The notes: generated from the letters alone by a model not told the origin. A stretch of DNA of 64,000 bases from Dyella terrae (GCF_022394535.1 NZ_CP089414.1:1240001-1304000), one strand, 5' to 3'. Numbered from the stretch's first letter, positions 54,553 through 63,941 are shown. Numbers and translations are program-made.

Positions 54553-57120
54553 TCAGAACTGGTACTTGACCTGCAAGTTGACCTCACGCCCTTCGATCGA
54601 GCGGGCCAAAATCACACCACCACCGCTGGCAAAGCCGAACAGGCGTGCATTGCCCTCGGTGATACCGATCTCGTTGGTGAGGTTGGTACCACGCAGGCTC
54701 ACTACCCAGTTCTTGCCAATGTTGGCCATCGCGCCGGCACTGAAGTCGTAGTAGTGGCCGAGCGGCTGCTGGTTGAGCTGATCGCCGTAACGGGTACCGA
54801 CATACTCATAGGTCAGCCAGAACTTCAGGCTGCCCCAACTGGTGGGGATCAGATAACCCGGCGTCAGGCGGTACTGCACCTTCGGCTGGCGGTCGATCTG
54901 CTTGCCGCTAATCGCGCCACATTGCTGGCTGCCATCCTGCGCCACGTACGGCACGCAGCCCTCGTAATCGGAGTAATGGCCGTCCATGTAGTTGCCGCTG
55001 AGCGCAACGGAGAAGTTCTCGAACGGCTTGACCGTCACGGCGGCATTGACACCCTTGGTCACCGAGCCATACACCAGGTTGATCTGGCCCGTGGGCAGGT
55101 CGATCGAGTACGGGATGCCATGGAACAGGCGGCGATAGGCCGATACGTCTGCGAAGATCCACGGAGACTGGTACTTGAAGCCCACTTCCATGTTGTGGAT
55201 CTTCTCGATCGGCGGGTGATCGAGGTTCACCACATCGTCAAAGCCCGGCAGGAACACGCCATCATTGACGCGCGCGTAAGCGCTCATGTGATCGTTGAAC
55301 GTGTAGTTCGCACCAAGCGTCCAAGACGGCGCGCTACGCGAGCTGGACGGATGCTGCTTGCTGTCGATCAGGTACTCGGCGTTGTTGTTGTAGACGGTGT
55401 ACGGGTTGTTGTCGAGATCGCCCGACGCGGTGTTCTGGAACCAGCCGCCAATATCGTCATGCTGGATGCGCATGCCGCCATCGAAGCGCCAGTTGCCCAC
55501 GTTCCACACGTCCGCCAGATAGAACGCCCAGGTAGTAGCGTGCCAGCTCTCGTTGAACGCCATCCACGGCTGCGGCTGAGAATTCCAGAACAGGCCCTGC
55601 TTGTCCGTCAGCGCATAGTTGTTCACGCCGTCGGTCATGTTGACCACGATGGGGCTCGGGTTGTTCTGGGCCTGCATCAGCATGTTCAGGCCGTCTTCTT
55701 CGGTGTGGTGCTCGGAGTACACCGCCGTGTAGTTGCCGAACGTGAGCGTGTTGCCCTCGAACAGCTCCTTGCTCAAGCGAAACTCGTTGCTGACCGAGTT
55801 GATACTTTTGTGGATGTACTCCGGGTTCTGGATGGTGACGTTCTGGTTCATGTTCGCCGGCTTGCCATTGGTGTACGTGGCATTCGCGGTGAGGTTGGAC
55901 GGCAAGCCAAATGACGAGGCCATGCCGGCAATGGTGTTTGCCAGCGTGTCCGGGTTAGCGCCGGTGCTGTAGAACGCCGTGGTATCCATGTCACCCACGG
56001 TGAAGAACAGCTTGTCCGACAGCGACCAGCCGTTGTCCCAATCCAGGTCCAGGTTGGCGCCGAACATGCGCACGTTGCCGCCCTGGCCGTTGGCCATGTC
56101 GATGTTCTGGCCGGTCGGCGAGCAGCCTGCGCCATTGCACGGATCAAGCTGGAGGAACATGCGTCGATCGGCATTACTGCCGAACGTACCCGTCAGCGGA
56201 CTGAAGTTCGGGTACGCCGAGAACTGACCGGCTGAGGGGTTCAAGATGGGCGTGTCGGTCACCCACTGATTCTTGTCCTTCAGCACGCGCGCGAAGAACA
56301 TGATCGAGCCATGGTCCAGATCGTGGCTCAACGTGGCGGTAAGCTGGCCGCCCTTGTCGGCGGCAAACTGCGGATCGCGCACGCCGTCCGACTTGCGCCA
56401 GAAGCCGCCGATGCTGCCGTACCAACCGCTGTCCTTGCCGAGCGGGAACCCGTAGAAGCCATCGATGCGGTACATTCCCTCGGAACCCAAGGTGACACCG
56501 ATGTCGCCCGAGGGTTTGCTGCTGCCTTCGCGCAAAATGAAGTTAGCGATCATGCCTGGCTGGCCGTTGCCGTACAGCACCGACGTACCGCCCTGCACTG
56601 CCTCAAGGCGATCGATGGTGTCATCGAGACGCACCATCGCATCGGTGAAGTAATCCCACTTGGGAAACAACGGTGAACCGTTCAGCTGCATCGTCACGAA
56701 CGGCGCGCCGCTGTCCGAAGGGAAACCGGCGACTTCGATGTTCGCACCAGTCTGACCGCCAGAGGACTCCGGATACACACCCGGGGATATCTTCAGAAGA
56801 TCGGCAACGCTGACGGGGTTAAGTTCTTTGATCTGCTGCAAGGTCGCGGTGGTAATCGAATAGCTCGCGTCGATCTTGCGGATACCGCCAGCCGTCGAGT
56901 TACCCGTCACCACCACCTGATCGAGACTCTGCACGGTCTTGCCGGCGGAAGCGGCCTGCTGGCGCTGCTCGACGGATGCGTTGTTCTGCGCCTTGGGCGC
57001 CGGAGACTGCGGCACCGGCGTTGGCGTCTGTGCGTCCTGCGCGTGAAGCGCGCTGGTCATAAGTACGGCACTGATAGCGGCAGTCAGCACGCGCTTGTCG
57101 ATCTTCTTCCAACCTTTCAT
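54553..57120 (-). CDS. TonB-dependent outer-membrane receptor
   Basis: An 855-residue receptor. A signal peptide (cleavage near residue 27, LHA|QD) and a Gln/Pro-rich linker precede the TonB box DQVVVTG (67-73). The plug carries LNPVSVADLLKISPGVYPES and GGTSVLYGNGQPGMIANFILREG, and the barrel ends NLQVKYQF with a terminal Phe. It contains the late EGNARLF motif common in these proteins. GGGGAGGA precedes ATG 57118-57120. The flanking glycoside hydrolases and sugar-type GntR regulator suggest an oligosaccharide ligand rather than a siderophore, but this is inferred from context. Confidence 0.9.
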   Translation of the reverse strand: MKGWKKIDKRVLTAAISAVLMTSALHAQDAQTPTPVPQSPAPKAQNNASVEQRQQAASAGKTVQSLDQVVVTGNSTAGGIRKIDASYSITTATLQQIKELNPVSVADLLKISPGVYPESSGGQTGANIEVAGFPSDSGAPFVTMQLNGSPLFPKWDYFTDAMVRLDDTIDRLEAVQGGTSVLYGNGQPGMIANFILREGSSKPSGDIGVTLGSEGMYRIDGFYGFPLGKDSGWYGSIGGFWRKSDGVRDPQFAADKGGQLTATLSHDLDHGSIMFFARVLKDKNQWVTDTPILNPSAGQFSAYPNFSPLTGTFGSNADRRMFLQLDPCNGAGCSPTGQNIDMANGQGGNVRMFGANLDLDWDNGWSLSDKLFFTVGDMDTTAFYSTGANPDTLANTIAGMASSFGLPSNLTANATYTNGKPANMNQNVTIQNPEYIHKSINSVSNEFRLSKELFEGNTLTFGNYTAVYSEHHTEEDGLNMLMQAQNNPSPIVVNMTDGVNNYALTDKQGLFWNSQPQPWMAFNESWHATTWAFYLADVWNVGNWRFDGGMRIQHDDIGGWFQNTASGDLDNNPYTVYNNNAEYLIDSKQHPSSSRSAPSWTLGANYTFNDHMSAYARVNDGVFLPGFDDVVNLDHPPIEKIHNMEVGFKYQSPWIFADVSAYRRLFHGIPYSIDLPTGQINLVYGSVTKGVNAAVTVKPFENFSVALSGNYMDGHYSDYEGCVPYVAQDGSQQCGAISGKQIDRQPKVQYRLTPGYLIPTSWGSLKFWLTYEYVGTRYGDQLNQQPLGHYYDFSAGAMANIGKNWVVSLRGTNLTNEIGITEGNARLFGFASGGGVILARSIEGREVNLQVKYQF

Positions 57121-57637
57121 TTCGAAAGTTCCTCCCCGGAACATTAGGAATGCTGCCTTCGTTGCGAATGCGGCCCGGCCTAGCAGCGGCAGTGCACACC
57201 CGTATCGGTCACATCGCCGCGCCCACCGCCCACCACTCCACGCCGTCGCCTCGTGCCCTCTCGGCCGAGCTCCAGTCCGGGAGCGTGGATAAATCCTAGC
57301 GCACTTTTTTCTAATTGTCCTACTATATAACTATGTGTCAAAGGTCATAGAGTTCTTCCACTTTGCGGTTGCGCCGCACCATGACAATGCGAACGGAAGG
57401 TGCACGAGTGCACTTCAGGCGTGTGCGAAGCCATGAGAAAGGACGAGTCGCGGTTATCGCTAGCACGTCGAGCGGACGCCACCTGTTTGTGGATCGGAAC
57501 GCGTCACTCAGCGTTCGTTCGGGCTGCGTTTATAGTAGGCTTCGAAGAACGTTGCATCGCAGCATGCGCCGCTACCGACGCATAAAATTGGCTGCAGATT
57601 TTTTTATCGACAAGCTCCCGGCGGAGAGAAATCCATC
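57121..57637. other. Divergent promoter region, TonB receptor versus gntR
   Basis: This 517-bp region has no supported gene. It holds the FadR-type motif TTGTCCTACTA at 57315-57325 inside an AT-rich patch, with TATAGT on the receptor strand as a possible -10. A partial copy of the same motif, TATAGTAGG, lies at 57531-57539, about 100 bp before gntR. The rest is plain high-GC sequence. Confidence 0.6.
57315..57325 (-). promoter_or_regulatory. FadR-type GntR operator candidate in the TonB receptor promoter
   Basis: TTGTCCTACTA fits the FadR-subfamily pattern TNGTNNNACNA at every fixed position and overlaps a possible -10 (TATAGT) of the receptor promoter. A near copy (12 of 14 over AATTRTCCTACYAT) lies before the GH42 gene in the same orientation relative to transcription. 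Confidence 0.6.
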
Positions 57638-58357
57638 ATGAAATCTTCGGATGCTCGCAGTTTGCACGGCCAGGTCGTGCGTGAACTGGGCACAAGGATC
57701 GTTGCCGGCGACCTCAAGCCCGGCGATGTACTGCCGCGCGAGGACGCCCTTGCGGAAAGCATGCAGGTGAGCCGCAACGCGTTGCGCGAGGCGCTCAAGG
57801 TCCTCTCCGCCAAGGGCCTGATCGAAGCGCGTCCGAAAACTGGTACACGCGTACGCCCTACGGATGCGTGGAACCAGCTCGACGCCGATGTGCTTTCATG
57901 GCGCTGCGAATCCATGCCCACCGACGACTTCATCGAGAAGCTCATCGAGATGCGCGAGATCATCGAGCCTGCCGCCGCGTCGGCGGCCGCTCGCCGCCGC
58001 ACAGCCGCGCAATTGGCGAAGATTGACCATGCGTATCGCCAGATGGAGGCGGCACAGGATTCTGGTGAGTGGGCCAAGGCAGACCTGAGCTTCCACAAGG
58101 CTGTGCTTCAGGCGACCGGCAACGAAATGATGATTTCGCTGTTCTCCGTCATTGAGAGCGTGCTCGGCATGTTCTTCGTGCTTTCGGCGGAAACCGCCGG
58201 CAACTTCAAGTACTCGCTGCCGCACCACCAGAAAGTGCTGGAGGCGATTCGGCGCAACCAGCATGAGGCGGCCCGCAAAGCCATGCAGGCCATGATTGTG
58301 GATTCGCGCACCAATCTCGAAAAGCGCCGCAAGAAGAGCCTGCGCAAGGCCTCCTGA
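57638..58357 (+). CDS. FadR-subfamily GntR regulator (DgoR-like)
   Basis: A 239-residue regulator. The N-terminal winged helix is visible (GDVLPREDALAESMQVSRNALREALKVLSAKGLIEARPKTGTRV). The FCD ligand domain begins near residue 85 with metal-binding positions in FIEKLIEMREIIEPAAA, DLSFHKAVLQATGN and LPHHQKVLEAI. The linker WNQLDADVLSW recalls DgoR, the galactonate-responsive repressor, which would fit a galactoside locus. It most likely represses the TonB receptor and GH42 promoters through the shared motif, and perhaps itself. Confidence 0.85.
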   Translation: MKSSDARSLHGQVVRELGTRIVAGDLKPGDVLPREDALAESMQVSRNALREALKVLSAKGLIEARPKTGTRVRPTDAWNQLDADVLSWRCESMPTDDFIEKLIEMREIIEPAAASAAARRRTAAQLAKIDHAYRQMEAAQDSGEWAKADLSFHKAVLQATGNEMMISLFSVIESVLGMFFVLSAETAGNFKYSLPHHQKVLEAIRRNQHEAARKAMQAMIVDSRTNLEKRRKKSLRKAS

Positions 58358-58372
58358 ATACGAAGCGCCAGT

Positions 58373-58393
58373 GGCGGGCTGTTACAGCCCGCC
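58373..58393. terminator. Hairpin between gntR and the convergent aminotransferase gene
   Basis: GGCGGGCTG/CAGCCCGCC is a 9-bp perfect stem with a 3-base loop that includes the aminotransferase stop codon. It serves gntR on the plus strand; the T-run is absent. Confidence 0.55.
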
Positions 58394-59701
58394 TAACGCC
58401 TCTTCCAACTTGCCGAGAAATTCCTCTGCGTTGGCCTGGCTGAACACGATCGGCGGCTTGATCTTCAGCACGTTATCGTCCGGACCGTCGGTGGACAGCA
58501 GCACGTGGCGAGCCTTCATCGCCTCGACGACAGCCTTAGCGCGCAGACTATCTGGTGTCCTGGCCGTACGATCGGTGACGAACTCGGCACCGATAAACAG
58601 GCCGCACCCGCGTACGTCGCCGATCACTTCGAAGCGCGCCTGTAGCTCACGCAGGCCATCCATGATGAACTGACCGACGCGTTGCGCGTTCTCCTGCAAT
58701 GCCTCTTCTTCGATGACATCGATCACGGCCAGCGCGATCGCACAGGATACGGGGTTGCCACCGAATGTATTGAAGTACTCCATGCCGGTAACGAAGCTCG
58801 CGGCAATCTCAGGCGTAGTGACGACCGCCCCCATCGGATGACCGTTGCCCATCGGCTTGCCCATGGTGACGATATCGGGCACGACGCCCTGCCGTTCGAA
58901 TGCCCAGAAGTGTTCACCCGCACGACCGAAGCCAACCTGCACTTCGTCGGCAAGACACACGCCCCCGGCAGCGCGGATCTCCGCATAGACTTCGGGAAGA
59001 TAGCCGTCCGGCAATACGATCTGCCCGCCGCAGCCGAGCAGCGACTCACCAAAGAACACAGCGGTATCTTTGCCGCGTCCGCGCAGTTCGTTGATCACGG
59101 GCTGGGCCAGTTGCCCATACTTGCGCCCCGCATCCGGCGCAGCGCCGATGGAGCCACGATAGACGTCCGGCATGGGCAGCACGCCGATATGTGGTGACTG
59201 CCCCTCGCCGCCCTTGCCATTGAACTTGTATGGACTGAGCTCGACCATCGTCGGTGAGTTGCCATGGTAGGCATGATCGATCACCACCACGCCCTTCGCT
59301 TTCGTGTGCGCCCGCGCCAGGCGCAGCGCAAGGTCGTTCGCCTCCGTCCCGGAATTGGTGAAGAAGGCCACCGACAACGGTGAAGGCAACGTGCTGATGA
59401 GCCGCAGCGCGTACTCCACGATGTTGTCGTGCAAGTAGCGAGTATTGGTGTTGAGCTGCGCCATCTGCGCCTGCCCTGCCGCCACCACGCGCGGATGGCA
59501 ATGGCCCACGTGGCAAACGTTGTTGACCATGTCCAGGTAACCCTGGCCATGCTGGTCGTACAGCCATGCGCCTTCGCCGCGGACGATCTTGAGTGGTTCG
59601 CGATAGGCCACGCTCAAGGTCGGATTCAGGTACTGCCTGCGCAACCGGAGAATCTCTTCGTTGCTGCGTGTGGGAACAGCGGCGGTCATTCGGTCAGTCA
59701 T
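58382..59701 (-). CDS. Class III aminotransferase-fold PLP enzyme, probable phospholyase (ETNPPL/PHYKPL-like)
   Basis: A 439-residue PLP enzyme. [20 protein letters not shown] and [19 protein letters not shown] bind the cofactor, and the Schiff-base lysine is in [17 protein letters not shown]. The stretch [20 protein letters not shown] resembles, from memory, the vertebrate enzymes that split phosphoethanolamine or 5-phosphohydroxylysine. Those are lyases with an aminotransferase fold. Its start overlaps the end of the kinase-like gene by 8 bases, matching the kinase/lyase pairing. Alternatively it is an ordinary aminotransferase. ATG at 59699-59701. Confidence 0.8.
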   Translation of the reverse strand: MTDRMTAAVPTRSNEEILRLRRQYLNPTLSVAYREPLKIVRGEGAWLYDQHGQGYLDMVNNVCHVGHCHPRVVAAGQAQMAQLNTNTRYLHDNIVEYALRLISTLPSPLSVAFFTNSGTEANDLALRLARAHTKAKGVVVIDHAYHGNSPTMVELSPYKFNGKGGEGQSPHIGVLPMPDVYRGSIGAAPDAGRKYGQLAQPVINELRGRGKDTAVFFGESLLGCGGQIVLPDGYLPEVYAEIRAAGGVCLADEVQVGFGRAGEHFWAFERQGVVPDIVTMGKPMGNGHPMGAVVTTPEIAASFVTGMEYFNTFGGNPVSCAIALAVIDVIEEEALQENAQRVGQFIMDGLRELQARFEVIGDVRGCGLFIGAEFVTDRTARTPDSLRAKAVVEAMKARHVLLSTDGPDDNVLKIKPPIVFSQANAEEFLGKLEEALGGL

Positions 59702-60716
59702 GGCTCGATTCCAGATAGGGTCGCACGATGGCGTCGGGCTCCACGCCCACAAGCTGGCGAAGCAGGCCTCGTACTCCCTGTTGGGAGACGAGGACGAACG
59801 GGTTGTCCGGTTGCTCGCGATGCGCACGCGTCGCCATAAGGATGCTGTGGCAAAGCCGCGCCAGGATGAAGGCGTGCAGTTGTTCCAGCTCGCTGCGTCG
59901 CAACGGTTGCATGGCCAGGTAGCCACCAACGATCCGGCGTGCGCACGCCACGGGATCGGACTCATGCTGCATGGCGTAGGTACACGCAATAGCCAGGTCG
60001 GCCAAGCGGAAACTGGTGCACATATCGCCGAAGTCGATGACCGCACTTACCCGCTTTCCGCCTTCCGCATCGTCGTCAACGATGATGTTGAGATCATTGG
60101 CGTCGTTATGGAGCACGGATATCGGCAAGGTGGCGCGCCATGCCGGCAAGGCATCGCAGAAGCGCGCGGCGTGCTCACGCACGATGTCGCGGAATGCGGC
60201 ATCTTCGATATGGGGAACTTCGTCCAGCAGCCGCGGCAGACTCATGATGTTCCAGTCGTGCAAACGGTCGGCGGCCGGGTGACGGAAATCATGCAGTCCG
60301 CGCGTCAGTCGTCCCACGGCCTGCCCCAGGCTTTCGTGCAGCGCTTCGCACTCGCGTGGGCGCAGACTGTTGATGGCTTCGGCATAGGTGGTGCCGGGCA
60401 CGTAGCTCAGCATGCGTACCAGGCAGGTCTGTCCGTCGACGGTCAGCGCCAGCAGGTGTTCGCCGTTGCCCGCGAACTGTACGCGCGGGCAACCAAGCGC
60501 GGGCTCGCGCCTGGCGAGTTCCATCATCGCCAGGTTTTCCAGCTCGATATCCGGCGCCGACCACGAAGGATGCGCAACCTTGAGCACATACCCATCGCCA
60601 TCGGTGCGAATGCGGAAGTTTTGGTCTGCATAGGAAGGCAGCGCCCTGGCTTCGCCCTCGATGCCCCAATGACGCGCCGCGAGCGTCGACGCCTCGGCGA
60701 GTGTCAGCATGTCCAT
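59694..60716 (-). CDS. APH-family small-molecule kinase (hydroxylysine-kinase-like)
   Basis: A 340-residue kinase of the aminoglycoside/choline phosphotransferase fold. The ATP-binding lysine is in GYVLKVAHPSW, the catalytic loop is VLHNDANDLNIIV (Asp and Asn as in HxDxxxxN) and the metal Asp is in AVIDFGDMCTS. The following PLP lyase-like gene overlaps it, so the pair could phosphorylate an amino alcohol (hydroxylysine or ethanolamine) and then remove phosphate and ammonia. There is no sign it is a drug-resistance gene. The start was set at 60714-60716. Confidence 0.8.
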   Translation of the reverse strand: MDMLTLAEASTLAARHWGIEGEARALPSYADQNFRIRTDGDGYVLKVAHPSWSAPDIELENLAMMELARREPALGCPRVQFAGNGEHLLALTVDGQTCLVRMLSYVPGTTYAEAINSLRPRECEALHESLGQAVGRLTRGLHDFRHPAADRLHDWNIMSLPRLLDEVPHIEDAAFRDIVREHAARFCDALPAWRATLPISVLHNDANDLNIIVDDDAEGGKRVSAVIDFGDMCTSFRLADLAIACTYAMQHESDPVACARRIVGGYLAMQPLRRSELEQLHAFILARLCHSILMATRAHREQPDNPFVLVSQQGVRGLLRQLVGVEPDAIVRPYLESSHD

Positions 60717-60856
60717 GCGGCATCCACCACCCGGCTCACCTCGAACGACGAACGGTTGCACCCTTTGCCCAAGCGCGGAATGCTCGGTACATCATGTCTA
60801 TGGCATCGGACAGCACTGTGCATCCCCGGAGCACTCCTCGATTGCAGTCGACCCAA

Positions 60857-60867
60857 TGGTAGGATAA
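60857..60867 (+). promoter_or_regulatory. GntR operator candidate in the GH42 promoter
   Basis: TGGTAGGATAA (reverse TTATCCTACCA) differs from the receptor-promoter site at two places and keeps all but one fixed base of the FadR-type pattern. It overlaps a likely -10 (GATAAT) 35 bp before the GH42 start. Confidence 0.55.
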
Positions 60868-60901
60868 TTTGACAATTAAACCCACTCACAGGCTTCTCTT
60901 C

Positions 60902-63028
60902 ATGTTCCGGCCTTTGCTCGCAGCGGTACTGACCACAGTGGTGATGATCGGTGGCGTCTCCGCCGCACCCGGCGATGCCGGGAATGCCGCTCGCCCCCAG
61001 GGCGCAGCCCTGCTCCAGCAGCGCGAGCCAATGAGCGTCGGCGTGTTCTATTACCCCGAGCAATGGCCGCGCGCGCAGTGGCAGCGCGACATGAACGGCA
61101 TGGCCAAGCTCGGCTTCAACTTCACGCACATGGCCGAGTTCAGCTGGACCTACCTGGAACCCGAGGAAGGCCGCTTTGACTTCAAGTGGCTGGACGACGC
61201 CATCGACCTGGCACACAAGGCGGGCTTGCGCGTGATCCTTGGTACGCCATCGGGCGCACCACCGGCATGGATGGGTGAGCACTATCCCGAGGTCTACCGG
61301 GTCGACGAACACGGGCAGCGCCACGAGCATGGCATCCGCGCTGAAGTTTCCCTTTCCAATCAGAAATACCAGGCCTTCGTCACGCGCCTGGTCACCGCAA
61401 TGGCGCAGCACTATGGTCACGATCCGCGCGTGTGGGGTTGGCAGGTGGACAACGAGCCCAGCAGCTTTGCGGACTATAGCGACAGCGCGCGCATGGCCTT
61501 CCAGCAGTGGCTGAAGGACAAGTACGGCACCATCGATGGTATGAACGCAGCATGGGGCGGCTCATTCTGGAGCACGCGCTACACCAGCTTTGAACAAGTG
61601 CTGCTACCCAACGCCACGCTGGCCGCGGAAGACAAGCTGAGTCCGCATGCGCTGGTGGATCTCGCGCGCTTCCAGGCGGATGTCACAGCGCACTTCCTCG
61701 ATGGGCAGGCGGCGATCATCAAGAAATATGCAGCGCCCGCGCAGTGGGTGACCACCAACTACACCAACGTCACCACGGCAACCGATCCACGACGCAGCCA
61801 TGGGCTGGATTTCACCACCTTCACGCTTTATCCCGTAGCCGGCACCAACGCATTGGGTGGCGACAGCTACGCCATCGGCAAGCCCGCCAACCTGATGGAA
61901 GCCGCTGCGTACTTCCGCCCCATCACCGGCACCTTCGGTGTGATGGAGCTGCAGCCGGGCCAGGTGAACTGGGGCGAGATCAACCCGCAACCCATGCCCG
62001 GCGCCGTCGGTATGTGGATGTGGCACGCCTTCGCTTCGGGTGCGTCGCTGCTCAGCACGTACCGTTACCGCCATCCCTTGCGCGGCAGCGAGATGTACCA
62101 CGAAGGCATCGTCAGCACCGACGGCGTGACGCTCTCGCGCACGGGCAGCGAATTCGTCGACACCATGCACGAGATCCAATCGTTGGAAACCAAGCTGGAC
62201 GCCAATGCCAAGCTACCCACCACCCTCGCCGCCCGCTACACCGGCTACCTGTGGAGCCATGATGTGTTCTGGGATCTGGAAGCTCAGCCCCAGACCACGC
62301 TGTGGAACAGTTGGGCTTACCGCAACGGCTACACGCTGGCGGTGAAGAGCACGGGCGCACCGATGGATTTCGTGGCGGAGGGCGATGATTTCAGCCGCTA
62401 CCCGTTCCTGATTGCTCCTGCCTACGACATGGTGAGCGAGTCGCTAGCCAAAAAGTGGAAGCACTACGTGGAACAAGGTGGCCATCTGATCCTGACCAGC
62501 CGCACGGGCCAGAAGAACGAACTGGGCCACTTCCATGAAGGACCATGGTCAGCGGTCATTCTCGACCTCATCGGCGATGACGTGGAAGCGTTCGACATGC
62601 TGCCGCCGAGCGCGGACGGCAAAGTGTCGGCTGATGGCAAGACGCATGAATGGCACCGCTGGGCGGACATCCTTGCGCCTCGCCCCGGCACTGAGGTGCT
62701 CGCCACCTACGCAGACCACTACTACGCGGGCAAGGCAGCCGCCACTACGCGCAAGCTTGGCAAAGGCACCGTCACGATGATCGGCGTATCCACCGACGAT
62801 GGGGCGCTCGAGCGCGACATCGTGCGCAGCGCCTACCAGCGTGCTGGCGTGGCCATTGAAGACCTGCCTAAGGGCGTGTTCCACGAATGGCGCGGTGGCT
62901 ACGACTTCCTGGTGAACTACAACCCCGCGCCGTTCCAGCCAGTGTTGCCGGCTGGGGCAAAGATCGTGCATGGCCAAGTGCCGTTGGCGCCGGCGCAGGC
63001 GCTGGTGTGGAAAACAGCAACGCCGTGA
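60902..63028 (+). CDS. Secreted GH42 beta-galactosidase
   Basis: A 708-residue glycosidase that releases beta-linked galactose. An N-terminal signal (LLAAVLTTVVMIGGVSAA, cleavage near residue 22) is followed by the GH42 barrel: GVFYYPEQWPRAQW, AEFSWTYLEPEEGRF, the acid/base Glu in WGWQVDNEPSSF, and the predicted nucleophile Glu in FGVMELQPGQVNWG. The usual trimerisation and C-terminal domains follow. I start at ATG 60902; a TTG 33 bases earlier is in frame but lies in the promoter. It is divergent from the kinase gene and shares the GntR-type motif with the TonB receptor. Confidence 0.9.
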   Translation: MFRPLLAAVLTTVVMIGGVSAAPGDAGNAARPQGAALLQQREPMSVGVFYYPEQWPRAQWQRDMNGMAKLGFNFTHMAEFSWTYLEPEEGRFDFKWLDDAIDLAHKAGLRVILGTPSGAPPAWMGEHYPEVYRVDEHGQRHEHGIRAEVSLSNQKYQAFVTRLVTAMAQHYGHDPRVWGWQVDNEPSSFADYSDSARMAFQQWLKDKYGTIDGMNAAWGGSFWSTRYTSFEQVLLPNATLAAEDKLSPHALVDLARFQADVTAHFLDGQAAIIKKYAAPAQWVTTNYTNVTTATDPRRSHGLDFTTFTLYPVAGTNALGGDSYAIGKPANLMEAAAYFRPITGTFGVMELQPGQVNWGEINPQPMPGAVGMWMWHAFASGASLLSTYRYRHPLRGSEMYHEGIVSTDGVTLSRTGSEFVDTMHEIQSLETKLDANAKLPTTLAARYTGYLWSHDVFWDLEAQPQTTLWNSWAYRNGYTLAVKSTGAPMDFVAEGDDFSRYPFLIAPAYDMVSESLAKKWKHYVEQGGHLILTSRTGQKNELGHFHEGPWSAVILDLIGDDVEAFDMLPPSADGKVSADGKTHEWHRWADILAPRPGTEVLATYADHYYAGKAAATTRKLGKGTVTMIGVSTDDGALERDIVRSAYQRAGVAIEDLPKGVFHEWRGGYDFLVNYNPAPFQPVLPAGAKIVHGQVPLAPAQALVWKTATP

Positions 63029-63045
63029 GATCGGCGCAATCTTCT

Positions 63046-63079
63046 GCTCGTCATTCCGGCGCAGGCCGGAATGACGAGC
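63046..63079. repeat. REP-like 15-bp inverted repeat, probable bidirectional terminator
   Basis: GCTCGTCATTCCGGC and its exact complement are separated by GCAG between the convergent GH42 and DUF455 genes. The GTCATTCC..GGAATGAC type recurs in many proteobacterial intergenic regions. Confidence 0.75.
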
Positions 63080-63100
63080 GAAAGGTGAGGCGCTCTGTCG

Positions 63101-63913
63101 CTACGACTGGATGGAGAGCTCGGTCAAGCGATCGAGCTCTTCGTCGTCGAAGCCCGCTTCTAGACGTGCCGGTCGATTGAACGGACCACGCAGTTGACGC
63201 CCCATGTAGTCGCGTAACAGGTCGAGAAAGGTTTCGCGCGGGTCCAGGCCATCGCGTTCGCAGCAATAGCGGAACCAGCGCGTGCCCGCGGCCACGTGGG
63301 CCACCTCTTCACGCAGGATCACGTCGAGAATGGCCACGGTGGGCTCGTCGCCCACCGAGAGCAGGCGCTCGATCATGCCGGGCGTTACATCCAGCCCACG
63401 CGCCTCGAGCACGCGCGGCACGAGTGCCATGCGCGCCGTGTCGTAGTGCGCCGTCTTCTCGGCCATTTCCCACAGGCCATTGTGGGCATCGAAATCGCCA
63501 TACGCGTGACCCAGCTCGGCGAGTCGCCCGGATAGCATGGCGAAATGGCGCGCCTCGTCGTGCGCACAGCTAGCCCAGTCGCGGTAATAGTCGAGCGGCT
63601 TGCCGCGAAAACGGTAAACCGCATCCCACGCGAGGTTGATGGCGTTGAACTCGATGTGCGCCACCGCGTGCACCAGTGCAGCCCGACCTTCGGCCGAGCC
63701 GAGGCCACGATGCGGCACCTGCCGCTGCGGCACGAGCAAGGGGCGTTCGGGACGTCCCGGCGCGCCGATCAGCTCTGGCGCGGGCGACGTGTCATCCGGC
63801 CGAAGTTCGCTAGCGAGAAATGCCTCCCACGTCGCATGCGTAAGACGCAGCTTCTCTGCAGGATCGGCGGCATCAAGGCAGCGCTTGGCGGCGGCGTGGA
63901 GGTCAGTCGTCAT
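63101..63913 (-). CDS. DUF455 ferritin-like protein
   Basis: A 270-residue protein of the ferritin-like superfamily, related to MiaE-type proteins. Candidate di-iron ligands lie in AHIEFNAINLAWDA, the first ExxH in CAHDEARHFAML, and the second in ILREEVAHVAAGTRWF. The family function is not established; tRNA hydroxylation or oxygen-dependent chemistry is possible. It is monocistronic as far as visible, convergent with the GH42 gene. The start at 63911-63913 gives MTTDLHAAAKRCL. Confidence 0.8.
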   Translation of the reverse strand: MTTDLHAAAKRCLDAADPAEKLRLTHATWEAFLASELRPDDTSPAPELIGAPGRPERPLLVPQRQVPHRGLGSAEGRAALVHAVAHIEFNAINLAWDAVYRFRGKPLDYYRDWASCAHDEARHFAMLSGRLAELGHAYGDFDAHNGLWEMAEKTAHYDTARMALVPRVLEARGLDVTPGMIERLLSVGDEPTVAILDVILREEVAHVAAGTRWFRYCCERDGLDPRETFLDLLRDYMGRQLRGPFNRPARLEAGFDDEELDRLTELSIQS

Positions 63914-63941
63914 GAAAAGTCGTCGCGAGCACCCGTCCCAT

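Noticed and set aside
54553-57120. Reading the TonB receptor as a siderophore receptor
   Set aside because: No siderophore genes, Fur-like box or iron regulator are seen nearby; neighbours are glycosidases and a sugar-acid type GntR. The siderophore option is not excluded by the sequence of the protein itself.
59694-60716. Reading the kinase-like gene as an aminoglycoside resistance gene
   Set aside because: The APH fold is shared by many metabolic kinases, and the overlapping PLP lyase-like gene indicates a catabolic role.
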